Shown here: positions 45,882-57,664 of the stretch, piece by piece | Layout of the letters: each line of letters begins with the position of its first letter | Numbering within the stretch: position 1 is the stretch's first letter | Source of the DNA: Tilletia caries | Taxonomy: Eukaryota > Basidiomycota > Exobasidiomycetes > Tilletiales > Tilletiaceae | Direction of reading: 5' to 3' | NCBI GenBank assembly: GCA_032718865.1 | Contig: JALUTQ010000026.1 | Location: forward strand, 434,001 to 498,000 | DNA: 64,000 nucleotides | Program-made: the position numbers and the translations under genes | The notes under the pieces: generated by a model | What the model was told of the DNA's origin: nothing | The model's database searches: none | The model's input: only the letters and a program-made list of their open reading frames with translations

Positions 45882-48800
45882 CTATCGCGAAGGGTCAGCC
45901 GCCTCCCCCTCCCCCTCCTCATCACTCTCATCATGCACAGCCCCACTATCCCCAAGCCCAAATACAGCCTCTCCCCTCCGGCGCTGCAACAGATCCGACT
46001 CCTGGACCAGCATCGAGCGGTACTTCTCCTCCAGGGCCGTTCCCCCGCCACTGTTACTGCTGCTGCCCCTCCGCTCGCGCTCGTCTTCCGACTGCTGCGT
46101 GCCGGTGACGAAGGAGAGTCGACGGATCGGGGTGCCTGCTCCACTGCCGCTGCCGCTGCCGCTCGCGACTCCTTTGTTGTTCGCCAAGGCAGACGCTGTA
46201 ATTCGCGTCCCGTTCGTCTCGGACTCTTGCAATGCCCGGACGGGAGCTGGGACCGGCTTCATCCCACCCGCGCCCGCCGACGAGGGCTTACCCACGTTCG
46301 GCAAGGGCTGATTAGGCGACGTTGCGATTCCTGCCGCGCTTGAAAGTGGTGGTGGTGCCGGTCCGTTCCCATTACTCTGCGTAAGACTGGTAGGTGCAGA
46401 CACTGGCGACTTGCCGTTGGACGACGCCGATGTCGGAGCGGCCGCACCACCCGCAGCAGCAGGTATTTGAGCCGACGACGCGCGAGGCATCGGCGAGGTT
46501 GATCGCTCACCGTTCGCACCTCCGAAGAACCGAGGCTGACCGGCACCGGCACCGAGCCCAGGCGAGCGGAGCGTCGGAGATCCTCCCGTCGTCAAGGGCG
46601 AGCCGCCGCCGTTCTGACTGATCGGCGACCGACGTGCGATGTTCGTGGTGAACGACAGAGGCTCATCATCATCATCGTCCCCTTCGCTAGGTCGGCGCTG
46701 CAGTCCCTTCGAGAGCGCATCAGTCGCGTTGGCGCCCGCTGCCGCCGCCGATGAGCTCCCCAGCATGGGTGACGCGGATAGTCCACCACCCCCACCGTTC
46801 TTCTCGCCGTTCTCCCCGAAATAGATCTGCGTCGGCACAGCAGGCGGCGACACGATCCCATTCCTTGCATTCCAATCCTCAAACGTCTCCGACATCCAAA
46901 CGCCCAAGAACGTAATCACCTCCTTCGCCTCCGGCATCAATGCCGACATCTGCAAGAAGCCGTGGGACCAACCCTCGATGATACGCATGTGGACCCAGTC
47001 TTCGGGTGATTCGTCCTCGATCGGATCGCGCACGGGGGCTGATGCTTTCGCGGAGGACATGCGCAGTCCTTCGCCGAAGCGGGCTGAGGGCCCGGCGCGA
47101 CGACGCTCGAGCTCGCGCTTCTTGGCCGTCTTGGCCTCCCGAATCCGACCTGCCATGACGACCGTGTCGTCACCTGGGCTCGGCAAAGAAAAAAAAAAAA
47201 CCACAAATAAGAGTGAGCAACAGAGATAAAGCGGGTCAGGTGGCATGATCCTTCGGAGGAGGCAAGGAGGGAGGAATCCGCGAACTCACAAATCGGGTCC
47301 TTCTCTCCACACACAAACAAGCAAGGCGGGAACTCCGCCAACAGCGCAGCCGGCGCCACGATCGGACTGAGATAATAATCATGCTCGAAATCCGGCTGAT
47401 ACTTCGGCCCAATGTACAGAATCGCCATCGCGCGCATCATGCTCTGCGTCAGGATCCGATCCTGGAAGTAGCCCGCCATGCTGGTCATCGTCAACCGGGT
47501 GCCATACGCGCGCTGGCCCCTTTTCGCGCGTGCTGAGGCCATTTTGGCATCGGCGGCGTCGGTGGCGGCACGCAGTGCCTTCTGTTGTTCCTCGTGCGCC
47601 CGGTTCTCGTGGTCGGTATTGTACCCACTGCTAGTCCCATCCACATCCTCCTCCCCATCAGTAGAAGCATTCCCATTCCGGATCGCACTGGACGAAGGCC
47701 CCATCTTGGACGCGGTCAGCGCCATCACGTCCTGGTGATACTGGCGCTGAGCCTCGTCGAGCGAGTCCACAGCCGAGGCGTCCCGGTTCTCGTCCTCATC
47801 GCCAAAGGTGCCGATGGTGTACGAGGCCGTCTCGTCCTCGGATGCGGACGGGTCGGCCTCTGCGAAGCGGGCGCGCTCGACGAGGTGCATCTGCGCCTGG
47901 CCGGCCAACGAGCTATAGGAGCGATCCCGTTTGGGGCCCGGGCGCTTTTTGGCGTCTGTGGTGCCGGAAGTGGCGGCTGAGGCGGTGCTGTCCTTGGAGG
48001 CCGAGGCCGTGTTGCTAGGAAGCTTCATGGAGGAGCGACTGGTGCTCCTGCGTATGACGGACTGAGCCTTGCCCATGAACGTGTTCAGTATGGCAGATGG
48101 GCTGGTTACCATTTCAGGCACACCTGAGGGGGGCACGAGACCGAGGGCACGATCGCGCGGAGTGCGCGTGGACTGTGCCTCCTTGTTATGTGCTCCTCCG
48201 TCTGCATTCTGCTCGGGAGTGGAGCCGCCCACGCCTGCGGCGCGGAGCTGCATCGCCCTCTCTTCCTCCAAGCTACTGGGCAGACCGACACGCGCATTCA
48301 GGCTCGGTCTTCTGCCGGAGCGGTTCGGGTTGAGGGGGCTCTGGCCCGGACTGGGCTTGTGGCCGGGCTGAGGTCTTGCAGCAGCCGAGTCCAGACGGGC
48401 TTGAGACTCTTCTCGCATCGTTTGTAGATTGACCTCGGATTGCTGGCGAAGGACGCGAATGTGTTCGGGCTTCATCCATGAGGAGTATGCAAAGTTGAGG
48501 GACGGGTAGGCGAGCAGGATGGCGATCGGCTTGGGCAGGGCTGGGACGTTGGCCCTGTCTTTGCCTGTTTGCGAGCGGGACAAGGAAGCGGGTTGGGATT
48601 CGATGGCGCGACGAGCTTGTTCCGCGTAGGCGACCTGGATGTGAGGCTGTGGGTATTCGATGATCTTCATCATGACGCCTGTCGCGAGATTGCCGCCGGC
48701 GCTGTCTCCGCTGAGAATGATGCGGAAGCTCTTCTCCAGTGCGAGCCGGTCGGCTGCGGAGGCGGTACTGACATTCAGATCCGCAGCTGATGATGACAAT

Positions 48801-49790
48801 TTACCCATCCCGATGACGGCGCCGCGAGTCTCGTACAAGGTGCGGTAGGCATCGTAGCACTCTTCGAGAGCGAAGGGGAAAGGGAATTCGGGAGCCTTGC
48901 AGTAGTTGAGGGCGAGGACAGGCCGACGGGTCTGTTTGGCGAGGGCGCGGAGTCTCTCTTCGTGATGACGAGGATCCATGGAGATGAAGCCTCCGCCGGG
49001 AATGTCAAGGATGAGCTCTGTCTGTGCGCGCAGGGAACGTTCGTCCCCGTCGAAGTAGAGCCAGGCGACGGTGGGCCGCGAGGCATGCTTTCCGATCGTG
49101 GGCCGAGGCAAGAGGACTTCCTTTGCGATCTTGAGCTGTGGGCGATGGATCCAAGTGGCGAGTCGGATGTAGGGGTTTGTGGTCTTGTGCCATGTTTCGC
49201 GCATCATTTCGACGGTGCAGAAGGCACGATACTTGCGCAGTTTTTCGTCTGCCTCGTTCGCATAGACGAGGTAGTATCCGCTGAAGAGGAGAGCGAGGAT
49301 GTCCTTGAGCCATTGGGGTCGGATTGGCATTGCGGTTGCGAATCCTGCATCGAGGGCTGTGTTGATCCAGGTGGTGCGATAGAAGGAGCGCGAGTACTGT
49401 TTGGTGAGATAAGGAAGATGAGCTCTGTGCGATGCCAAGTGAGGAGGCGATGGACTGCTTACCATGCGAGCAAGAGGTTCCGGAGCTGAGAGAAAGAGAG
49501 AGATGATGAGCGGAGGGTGTGCAATACGCAAGGTGGGGAACTCGATGCTCACCTCCGAATCCGAGAAGATGGTCAAGGTTGCGGACCGCATAGACCGCCG
49601 TCACAGTCCCGATCACGATCTGCCACGGCGTGAATGATTTTGCGTGCCTGTTGAGCCAGCGTATCCACTGGAGTCTGCGCGGGCCATCGCGGTCGCCGTA
49701 GAAGAGGGAGAGGATTCCGAGACTGAGGACGCAGAGCACCTGTGCGCGCCGGAGTCGGGTCGAGGGTCTGCCGAGGATGTGGTCGAGCAT
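45882..49790 (-). CDS. Hormone-sensitive-lipase-type alpha/beta hydrolase with long disordered insertions
   Basis: Exons are 49790-49553, 49485-49463 (23 nt), 49396-47290 and 47173-45882; phases agree and give 1,219 residues. Hydrophobic segments near residues 15-35, 55-72 and 112-132 suggest membrane or lipid-droplet anchoring. The oxyanion site is DIPGGGF (220-223 PGGG rather than HGGG). The nucleophile is Ser319 in GDSAGGN. Asp787 (GEKDP) and His860 (GWSHGF) complete the triad across an intron. Between Ser and Asp lies about 350 residues of Ser-rich, probably regulatory sequence, and the C-terminal 300 residues are low complexity. HSL-family enzymes hydrolyse acylglycerols or steryl esters; the substrate is not determinable here. 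It is distinct in motif and size from the hydrolase at 18644. Confidence 0.85.
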
Positions 49791-50389
49791 CGCAGCCGGC
49801 GTATGTAAGTGGCGAGACTGGGGTCTGCTGTGCTGGAGCGGGTCTCCGATGTCGTCGTTGTCGTTGTCGTCGAGGAGGAGCAGGCTGGAATGCGTGGGTG
49901 ATGGATGCCTGACGCTGCAGTGCACTGGAGCAGTGTGTGATTTTGATATCTTATCTTATCTTGCCAAGAGCATGGGACTCAGGAGGCTTCAGCTATGCTT
50001 GCCCGACTCCGCGTATCACTTGCTTCCCTGCCTCGAGCGCTCTGACAGACGAGGGAAGTCTGCAAGTCTGGCTGTGTTCGCAACTCGGTCCCTGGGCCCT
50101 GCCGCCTGCCTGCCATCGTCCATTTCTCTCCCCTTGAGCATGATTGCGGTCACCAGATCCAGGCACCCGGTTGATGAGCTTCTTCGGCACGCCGCGTGCA
50201 AGCATCCCGAACCCTTCCCGAACCCGAACCCAAACAAAGTGCTCAAACCTTGTTTGCTCATCCACCCAGCTCTCGCCTCGGCATCGGCAATGAATAATGA
50301 ATGTCCACATGGTCCCAACCTACAACAAAGGACACATGATCACAGTTGAATTGCAGAGTGGAATGGTTATGTACATCCCCTGCACAGCT
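49791..50389. other. Intergenic with a dispersed 33-bp repeat
   Basis: 5' flank of the lipase gene and 3' flank of the next gene, both on the minus strand. It contains (GTCGTT)-like runs near 49851-49870, a TTATC repeat near 49950, and one copy of the 33-bp repeat at 50232-50264. No gene was seen. Confidence 0.55.
50232..50264 (+). repeat. 33-bp dispersed direct repeat, copy 1
   Basis: Identical over 33 bp to 56062-56094; the core includes GTGCTCAAACCTTGTTTGCT. Weaker similarity (CATCCCGAA repeats before, GTCCACATGG after) extends the match. Confidence 0.85.
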
Positions 50390-52748
50390 TCACACCCTCA
50401 ACGCCTTCACAGTCCTCCGTCTCGCCTCGACCAAGACGCCCTCCAACTCCCTCTCCAGCTCATCCAGCCCCACCGTCGGTCTCGCCGGGCCCTGGGTGTC
50501 CCCCGCCTGCCCCTTCCTCTTCTTGCTGTTGTACTTCCTCTTCTTCCGCGGTTGATTTGGGTCCGAGCCGGAGGAGGCGGAAGTCGAGAACTGGCCGAGT
50601 CCGGGTAAGGCCAGCATCCCTGGCATGGACGCGGGAGTCGATATTGCCTCACCTCCCAGCCGGCCCACTTCCTCCTCCTGCTCCTCCTCGAATTCCTCCC
50701 CTTCGACTTCTACCGCCACCTCAACATCCTCCTCCACATCCTCGTCCCTTCCGTCCTCATCCCCACTACTCTCAAACCGCACGCCTTCCATCTCCATCAT
50801 CGCATCGCTCACACTCAGCGCACCCCTCGCCCTCGCACCCAGCACCCGCTCCACATACGGCTGCGCCTCCGAAAGACACGAGTCAGGGACCCGGACGAAC
50901 CTCGCGTCTGTCGGCGAGCCTTGTCCTCCCTCCTCTTGAGGCTGATGCTGGCCGAGATTCGTGCCAAAGGAGAACATCTTGACAAACTCGACCGCATTCG
51001 GCGAAAAAGCCGTCCCCCGCTCCTTCCCGCCGTCGGCTATCGCCGCAGCAGCAACCGATGGATTCTCATCCCGCATTCCAGAGCCAATGGCGTCCACCGC
51101 CTTCGCCTCCGCCGCGACCAACAGACCGCGATCGGCCGACAACTCCGGCATGCCAATGACATCGAACTCGCCCTTCGCAAGCCGGATCATCCCTTCCCGC
51201 TCCTCCTCAGTACCACCGTCCCCATCGTACGAGGGGGGAGCACGGAAGAGATGCTCGCGCGCCCGTTCGCGGAGAAAAGAAGTTGCGATGGGGCCGAATC
51301 CGCCGATCCGATGGGCAACGGCCAGTCGGAGCGCATCGGCGCGTGATAGGGCCAGGTGGAACGTCCGCATCTCGCCAATCTTGACGACGAGATATCCTCC
51401 AAGCGACGTCGGCGCCTCGCTCACTCGCTCCGCGAATCGACTGGAGGAATGCCATAGAGGGCCAAAAAAATGCTGCGCGGCCTGATGATCCGAGCCGACT
51501 CCTGTACTCATCGTGGCACGGGAAGGTGGCGGTCTTGCGAGGATCCGGAACACGCCGCCGGTCTGCTGTGTGTGTGTGTGGGTGAACGCTGCGGTGCCAG
51601 TCTCCTTTCGCTCGTGTAAGCACAGCGCTCTCAGCACAAAAACGACCTCATCCACCAAGCCGATCCCATCCTCCTCCCGCACCTCCGCCTCCCCAACCCA
51701 CTCCACCAAAAGCTCCGGCATCTTGAGCACAACGCGCTCATACACCTCTCGCGCGATCAGTACACGACCCTCGTCAGGATGGACCGGGATCGTACCAGAG
51801 AGACCTTCAAGACGTCGTTGTTTGGACAGGACGGCGGCGGCGATATCGTCAGGGTCGGTCAGTGGCTTGGGAGGTCTCCAGTTGGAGCGGCGTTTGGGTG
51901 CAGGCGGACCGCCGGATCGTGTCTGTGTCTGTCTTGTTCGGGGTTGCGGTGGAGTGGGTGTGCTGGTGGATGTGGATGACGCTTCTTGGTTCTCCCTCCT
52001 CCTCTTGCGCGCCCGCCAGATGGGCGTAAGGTTCACCTCCGCCCAGGTCGGCGCCGGCAGCAGACCCAAACACCCGCGTCCTCCTCCTCCTCCGGCAGCA
52101 CTCTCCTCCTTGTTCTCGTCGTCGTCGTCTTCCTCGATGATGGGCGCAGCATGTATGGTGTAGAGCGCGAAGAGGGCGCCAAGTGCGTAGAGGACGAGTG
52201 CACGAATGGGAGAGTTGGTGTGGGAGAGATCGCGTGCTTTGCCCTTGTCGTTTGCTGGGGTTTTGACGTGGGAGTGCTGCGGGTGGCTCTTGAGGAATTG
52301 GAGGAGGGGGGTGAAATGCTCTGCAGGAGGGAAGCAAAACAGATCAGCACAATCTTTCTGCTCTGGGAAGTGAAGACGAGAGTAGGTGGTAGCACTCACC
52401 ACTGAACAAAGCGGCGACGAGCGCGATTCCTCCAATGCGCTCTCTCCTGCCTTCGCCAAAGACGAACCAAACCCTGGCCCACCCGCTCTTCTCCCACAGC
52501 TGAACAAAGCCAGCATACGTCCTTTCCCCGTGCGCAAAGGCGTGGAGCAAGTCGAAGATGTCGGCGCGGAGGGCGAGCAGGAGACCGGGTGCTGGGCGTG
52601 CGTGTGCTTCATCGGCCGGGGTGGACGACGTGTAGGTGGGAGTGGGAGCGGAGGGCAGCGGACGGGGCGCGCCTGGACGGAGGGAGGCGTCGTATGCGTG
52701 GTGCCCGAAGGCGAGCAGTGGCGGCGCGGATGACACTCCACCTGGCAT
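50390..52748 (-). CDS. SNAPc subunit 43 (SNAPC1)-like protein
   Basis: Exons are 52748-52400 and 52320-50390 (GTGAGT...TGCAG), giving 759 residues. The N-terminal 200 residues read DIFDLLHAFAHGERTYAGFV, LWEKSGWARVWF, then LLQFLKSHP and SPIRALVLYALGALFALY, followed by PTWAEVN. The order and spacing resemble the SNAP43 domain of the snRNA-activating protein complex, which binds snRNA promoters for Pol II and Pol III. The middle is basic. The second half, with a long acidic run and a C-terminal KKRKYNSKKRKG nuclear-localisation-like patch, is low complexity. It is head to head with RPC31, a Pol III subunit, which fits. The family call is by pattern only. Confidence 0.6.
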
Positions 52749-52999
52749 CGTCCCCGTCCTCGTCCTCGTCCTCGTCCTCGTCCTGCCGCGGCCTGGCTTG
52801 CGCTCGACTTCCAAGTCTGATTTTGAAGTGCGTGATGAATTTCTCAAATCTCAAACGCCGAGTGTTGATTTATCCGAGAGTGAATTGCCGACAAAGAAGA
52901 AGTACAGACAGAGGCTCACAACGCTCACGACCAGCACGCTACGGAGACTACATACCAGCAGCTTCCACTCTCACAGCTTCTGGCGCAAACGACACGACA
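52749..52999. promoter_or_regulatory. Divergent promoter of the SNAP43-like gene and RPC31
   Basis: 251 bp between start codons. A (GTCCTC)n run lies near 52747-52783. No specific factor site can be named. Confidence 0.45.
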
Positions 53000-53926
53000 A
53001 TGTCTGGACGAGGCGGCGGTGGCGGCGGCTGGCGCGGCGGTCGTGGTGGAGGACGCGGCGGGCGCGGCGGCGGCTCCATGGGCAACGGCCTCGGCCCCTC
53101 CATCTCCTTCCAAGACCTGCAAGACGTCAACGCGCTCGACAAGACCCCCATGAAGCTCTACCCCGTATGTGCTCCTGACCACGCAGCGCACTGATGGGGG
53201 TGACTTTCTGAATCTTCTTCTCTCTCCTTTCCTTTCCAACAGGAGATGCACAATCTTCCCTCCCTCGGTCGGATGGCGGATCGCGAGCTGCGGTTTGCCC
53301 AGCACCAGCTCAACTACATGCGCGAGCAACGGCACTCGCCATACTGGATCGTCCAGAAGGAGAAGAAGTCCAAGAGTGAGTATCATACCTTAACCTTGCG
53401 CGCCGCCCGTCCCTTTCTAGCTGATCCTTAATCGCATTCTGTCTTTCACTTTCTTCCCCCAGCACTGGCACGGTACTCGGATAAATACCGCCCAGCCGAG
53501 CAAGAGCTCCCCTCCCTCAAGACAGTCAACATGAACCGCGACTTCTTCCCTTCGGACGTGTGGGATTCATATATGAACGGCGTCGTCCGCCGCGAGCGCG
53601 CCACGGCCGCCCGTCTACAACTGGCTCGCAACGCGGATGGCACCTCCCGTCTCTCCGCACTGGACCGACTCACTGCCGCAGCCGCCGGCGCGGGAGGAGG
53701 AGGCGACGCGGGTGGGGACGATGACGATGATGATGCCCGTCGCGCGCGGGCGGAGGCTGAGAAGCAGGACGCGGAGGACGATGAGCAGGCTCGGCAGATG
53801 ATGGGCGAGTATGAGGATGAGGAGGATGACGACTATGTGTTCTCCTACTTTGACAACGGGGAGGGTGGCGACGAGGACGGCCTTGGCGACGGCGGAGGGG
53901 GTGATGACGGGGGCGACTACGATTAG
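53000..53926 (+). CDS. RPC31: RNA polymerase III subunit RPC31 (POLR3G/RPC7 type)
   Basis: Exons are 53000-53164, 53243-53375 and 53463-53926, giving 253 residues. It starts with an Arg/Gly-rich segment (MSGRGGGGGGWRGG). The conserved core follows: a DKTPMKLYP-type motif, RELRFAQHQLNYMREQRHSPYWI, RYSDKYRP and FFPSDVWDSYM. The C-terminus is a long Asp/Glu tract with DDDYVFSYFDNGEG, the hallmark end of Rpc31. This subunit belongs to the Rpc82/34/31 subcomplex needed for initiation on tRNA and 5S genes in the nucleus. Confidence 0.9.
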
Positions 53927-54090
53927 TCTCCTTTACTACCTTTCCTTGCCCTTCTCGTCTTGTAACCTCGCGAGCCTTGTTGTCATGTAGCATATACCCC
54001 TCCTCACGTCAAACTGAAATTGATCATCACGATTCACGAGACTAGACAGAGGTTCAGAATATCCCGCCGCTTGTCGCCTATCCCCCACTC

Positions 54091-55278
54091 TCATAAGAAG
54101 GGCCCACGAGAAAGCTGCAGGTCGGCCAAAGTTGCCGTCGACGATGAAGAGTCGAGTCCATTAAGTGAGTAAGGAGCTGGCTCGGCGGAGGACGCGCTGG
54201 TACCGTCGAGCGAAGGGGAAGGGGTGAGGGACAGGAGGGAGGACGAGAACGCGGGTGAGATCAGGATCGTCGGGGGTGGTCGTGAGCCTGAGGGTGTTGA
54301 GGAGACGGTCGAGGCCGAGGGGGGGATGAGGGACCAGGAGGTGAGTGTAGGCGAGACGAAGGATTCGGTGCAACGTAGCATATGCACCACCGATCCCGAG
54401 GGCGCTTCCGCTTGACTGTCACCGGCGTCCCCATCATGGTCAGAATGGAAGGGGCTGAGACTGCTCGAGTCCGGTTGAGCGGGAACCGTTCTCGCTCCCG
54501 TATGTGCCGGTTGGGCAGGGTAGAGCGGGTTCCGGGGGAAGGCCAGTAGAGGAACGTGCCTGCGCCCGTGAGCGCTACGATCCCGGCCCCCGATGCATTG
54601 TTGATATCCGGCGGCGACGGTGCTGGCTCGTCTAGAGAGCCGAGGGAGGTACGACGATGAGCGAGCAGGGAGACGAAGGCTGTGGGGGCCGGATTGTAGA
54701 TCTGTGCGTCGGCGATGCCTGTGTCGGCGGCTTCTTGTCCGAGGGAGTAGGGGACGTAGTAGCAAGTCGACGTGACCGAGACTGGGACGGAACCGGTTGG
54801 GTTTGCTGAGGAGGAGGATGTCGCAGCCGCGGCAGAGGTGGAAGCGCCGGGTCCGCCTAGAGGTCCCCCCGTGCCAGTCCCATTCGCAGCAGTGAACTGA
54901 GGCGCGGCTGCGAACAGGGTGTAGATGCGGACGCTACCATCGTCGAGAACGACGGCGAGCTGTTCGGCGGGGGTCCAGCCGAGCGCAATGATCTTCCGAG
55001 TCGGGTCGCACTGCGAACGTTTCAGACAGAAAGACGAGGTCAGTGTGTCGATGGGAGGTACAAGGTCGGGAGAGGGAGAGAGAACTCACTGGGAGTGTCT
55101 CAATGAGCCGTCCCGCAGGCGTATAGACTTGAATATTCGGCCTGAGCAGATGCGATGGCTGCGCATGGCTGAGGGCTGCAAGCCTTGAGCGGTCTCGGTA
55201 CAGAGCGAGGTATCCGCCGTTGGGAGCGGCTGCGAGGATGTGGTCGCTGAGGTTGCTCAGGGGCCAGGAGAGCGAGGC
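54091..55278 (-). pseudogene. Truncated inverted duplicate of VPS16
   Basis: On the minus strand 55278-54393 matches 63114-64000 (plus strand) almost base for base: 886 versus 887 bp, including the intron (about 55010-55090). I count about ten differences. One is a 1-nt deletion (TTCCCCCGG versus TTTCCCGCGG near 54532) that shifts the frame. The copy lacks the first 44 codons of VPS16, starting abruptly after AG in unrelated sequence. It continues to about 54091, beyond the part of VPS16 visible at the right window edge. It is unlikely to be functional. Confidence 0.85.
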
Positions 55279-55486
55279 CTGGAGAGGAGAGATGAGCAGT
55301 AAGGAGAACAAAGAAAGCGTAGAAGCGCGTCAGCTCGATGACAAGGTCAGCAACCTGTAGGGCTGGAGAGGTCAGCATCGACTATGTGTGTGCGCGCGCG
55401 CATGAATGTGTAATGGTTAATTCGAAGCCTCACGCGAGCCGTCGGATGAAGTCGAGACAAGTGTCATTGGCAGGGAAATCGAAAGT

Positions 55487-55855
55487 TCACAACGGCTTCG
55501 CAGGTTGCTGGGTCATCAGGACGCCAAACCTCCGCTTGATCGTCACGCGGTGGCGAGAGAACTTGTCATCGGGGGAGAAGCGGGCTGTAATGACACTCAA
55601 ATAATGTCAGGTCTTCGCTCAGAATTTAGCTCGAAAAGAAAGAGAGGGAGAGAGGAGGGGAGGAGATAAACGTACCAGGGTGTGCCGACTTTGTGATTTT
55701 GCCCTCGCCGGTCTTCTTCTTGAGGGTGTAGGTACGGTTGCCCGCCTGTTTGGGGAAGAAAACAGCGGATTCTTGAGCCATCGAGCGCTGGAAAGAGCAG
55801 AGTCATAGCAGACAGAAAAGGCACTCACCTCGTCAATCGTGTACATCAAGTGCAT
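55487..55855 (-). CDS. NOP10: NOP10, H/ACA snoRNP protein
   Basis: Exons are 55855-55829 (27 nt), 55745-55676 and 55584-55487. The product is 64 residues, the usual NOP10 length. It starts MHLMYTIDE, then [23 protein letters not shown] and [10 protein letters not shown], which are diagnostic. NOP10 is a core protein of H/ACA particles (with Cbf5, Gar1 and Nhp2) that guide pseudouridylation and rRNA processing in the nucleolus. It is head to head with MTQ1, 255 bp apart. Confidence 0.97.
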
Positions 55856-56061
55856 CGTGAGTCTCTTGAGTCGATCTGGTTGTTGGATGGAAACGACTTG
55901 GATATCTTGGGATGAGCGGGAGGAAGAGTGCCGAGGCAGAGAGCAGAGTCAAGTGACAGGAAAAGAAAATCTGACTTGTGATTTGCAGCAAAAACGAAGC
56001 GCTTTTCAAAATTCTGGCTCGCTCAGGAACGCAGGAACATCCCGAAGCCGAAGCCGAACTG

Positions 56062-56094
56062 AAACAAAGTGCTCAAACCTTGTTTGCTCATCCA
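56062..56094 (+). repeat. 33-bp dispersed direct repeat, copy 2
   Basis: Perfect copy of 50232-50264, lying just upstream of the MTQ1 start, possibly in its 5' UTR. Confidence 0.85.
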
Positions 56095-56110
56095 TGTCAA
56101 CCATGTCCAC

Positions 56111-57407
56111 ATGGCCACAACCCACGCTCGAGGTCATGCTGCGGTGATGAGAGGCACAGCAGCAACATGGTCGAGGCAGATACCACCTCTGATACAGACT
56201 TCTCCCTCTACTCTGCTTCGACGATGGCAGGAGGTAGTCTCGAAGAGAAGGCGGTTGGCCACAGCATCACAACACGAAACAGCTCAAGATCATCTTGATG
56301 AAGAAGAAAGTGTCAAGAGCGAGGTCCGATGGATGTTCGATCACTTCCTCCCTTCCTCTTCTTCTTCTTCTTATTCTACAGAAGCAGCCAGCCTTCGTTC
56401 TCAGCTTCGGCAAGCCTGTGATCGACTCGCATTGGGCGAACCGCTGGCCTACATCATCGAAACCCAGCCATTTGGAGACCTTCCTCAACCTCTCGCCATC
56501 CGCAAACCGGTCCTCATCCCAAGACCAGAGACGGAGGAATGGAGCATGCGAATAGCATCCCTTCTTCAAGAGCGTCTTCGAGCGATTCGCGCAGCAGAAG
56601 GCAAAACGCCAATCGACGTCAGGATTCTCGACCTTTGCACAGGCTCAGGGTGCGTTTGTTCCCGCCAGCATGACCTTGCTTCCTTTTCCTTCCTGTCGCT
56701 GATCACATCGTCTTCTATTCAGATGCATCGCTATCCTCTTGGCTCATCGACTACATCAGCTATCCGACACGTCTTATTTCGACGCTCTTCGCTGGCAAGT
56801 CATTGGAACCGACATCTCACCCGTTGCACTCAACCTCGCAGCCCAAAACGCCCGTCTCATGAACCTACCCACGGACTCCATTCACTTCCATCACGCGGAC
56901 ATTTTTGTTGATCAAGAAATAAATCCCATCTTCACTCTCGCCTTCGGTCGCAACTCGACGCCAGAAGCCGACCTCCCAGATCCTATTCAGCTCAACATGG
57001 TCGTCTCCAACCCGCCATACCTGACTCCCTCCGACTATGTCTCTTCATCCCCAGCCGATATCGACATCAGTGTGCGCGAGTGGGAGGACAAGCGTGCTCT
57101 CGTCGGTGTTCATCCAAGCCACCTCGATACGCAAACGTCAGACCACAAGGATGATTCCGACAAGGCCGGTTTGGCGTTTTACCACCGCATCAACGCTTTG
57201 GTCGCCAGACACGCCAACCTCTTGCCTCGGTCGGCCACTTTGCCCCGGCTCGTCCTCGAGGTCGGCCATCGAGGACAGGCCCAGCAGGTAGCCACCATCT
57301 TCAACGGAGTCCTTCCGCCTTGTTCATCGGATCGATCGTCACCGTCGATAGCGGCCCAAATACGAAAAGACGCATGGGGCGTCGATCGCGTTGTCGAAGT
57401 CTACTGA
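56111..57407 (+). CDS. MTQ1: MTQ1/HemK-type glutamine N5-methyltransferase (mitochondrial)
   Basis: Exons are 56111-56649 and 56723-57407 (GTGCGT donor, ATTCAG acceptor), giving 407 residues from this ATG; a later ATG at 56147 is possible. The N-terminus (ARGHAAVMRGTAATWSRQ) is Arg/Ala-rich as in mitochondrial presequences. The HemK N-terminal helical domain includes LALGEPLAYIIETQPF and LIPRPETEEW. SAM-binding motif I is LDLCTGSG (across the intron). Motif IV NPPY lies at 276-279, the Gln-binding signature. Mtq1 methylates the GGQ glutamine of mitochondrial release factors. The 33-bp dispersed repeat ends 17 bp before the start. Confidence 0.9.
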
Positions 57408-57664
57408 ACTCAGACACAGGCCAGAGTGCAGGCATGTACTGTTCAATGAATGTACACATGTTGTTCATATATTATTCGCTATGTATCATATGCCTTGGCG
57501 TCAGGGTCTGGATGAGAAGAGCAAAAGCGACCAGAAGGGAAACATCACGTCCTGGAGTCAGAATCACTGAAAGGTTCGAACGAGAGCTGAAGAATTCCGA
57601 GCACGATCCGCAATGAAGTGGGAAGAATCCAATACCGAAAAAAAAAAGCGCGAGGTCACCAGAA

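Noticed and set aside
18644..49790. The two HSL-type hydrolases as a duplicated pair
   Set aside because: They differ in length, oxyanion motif (HGGG versus PGGG), intron content and membrane segments.
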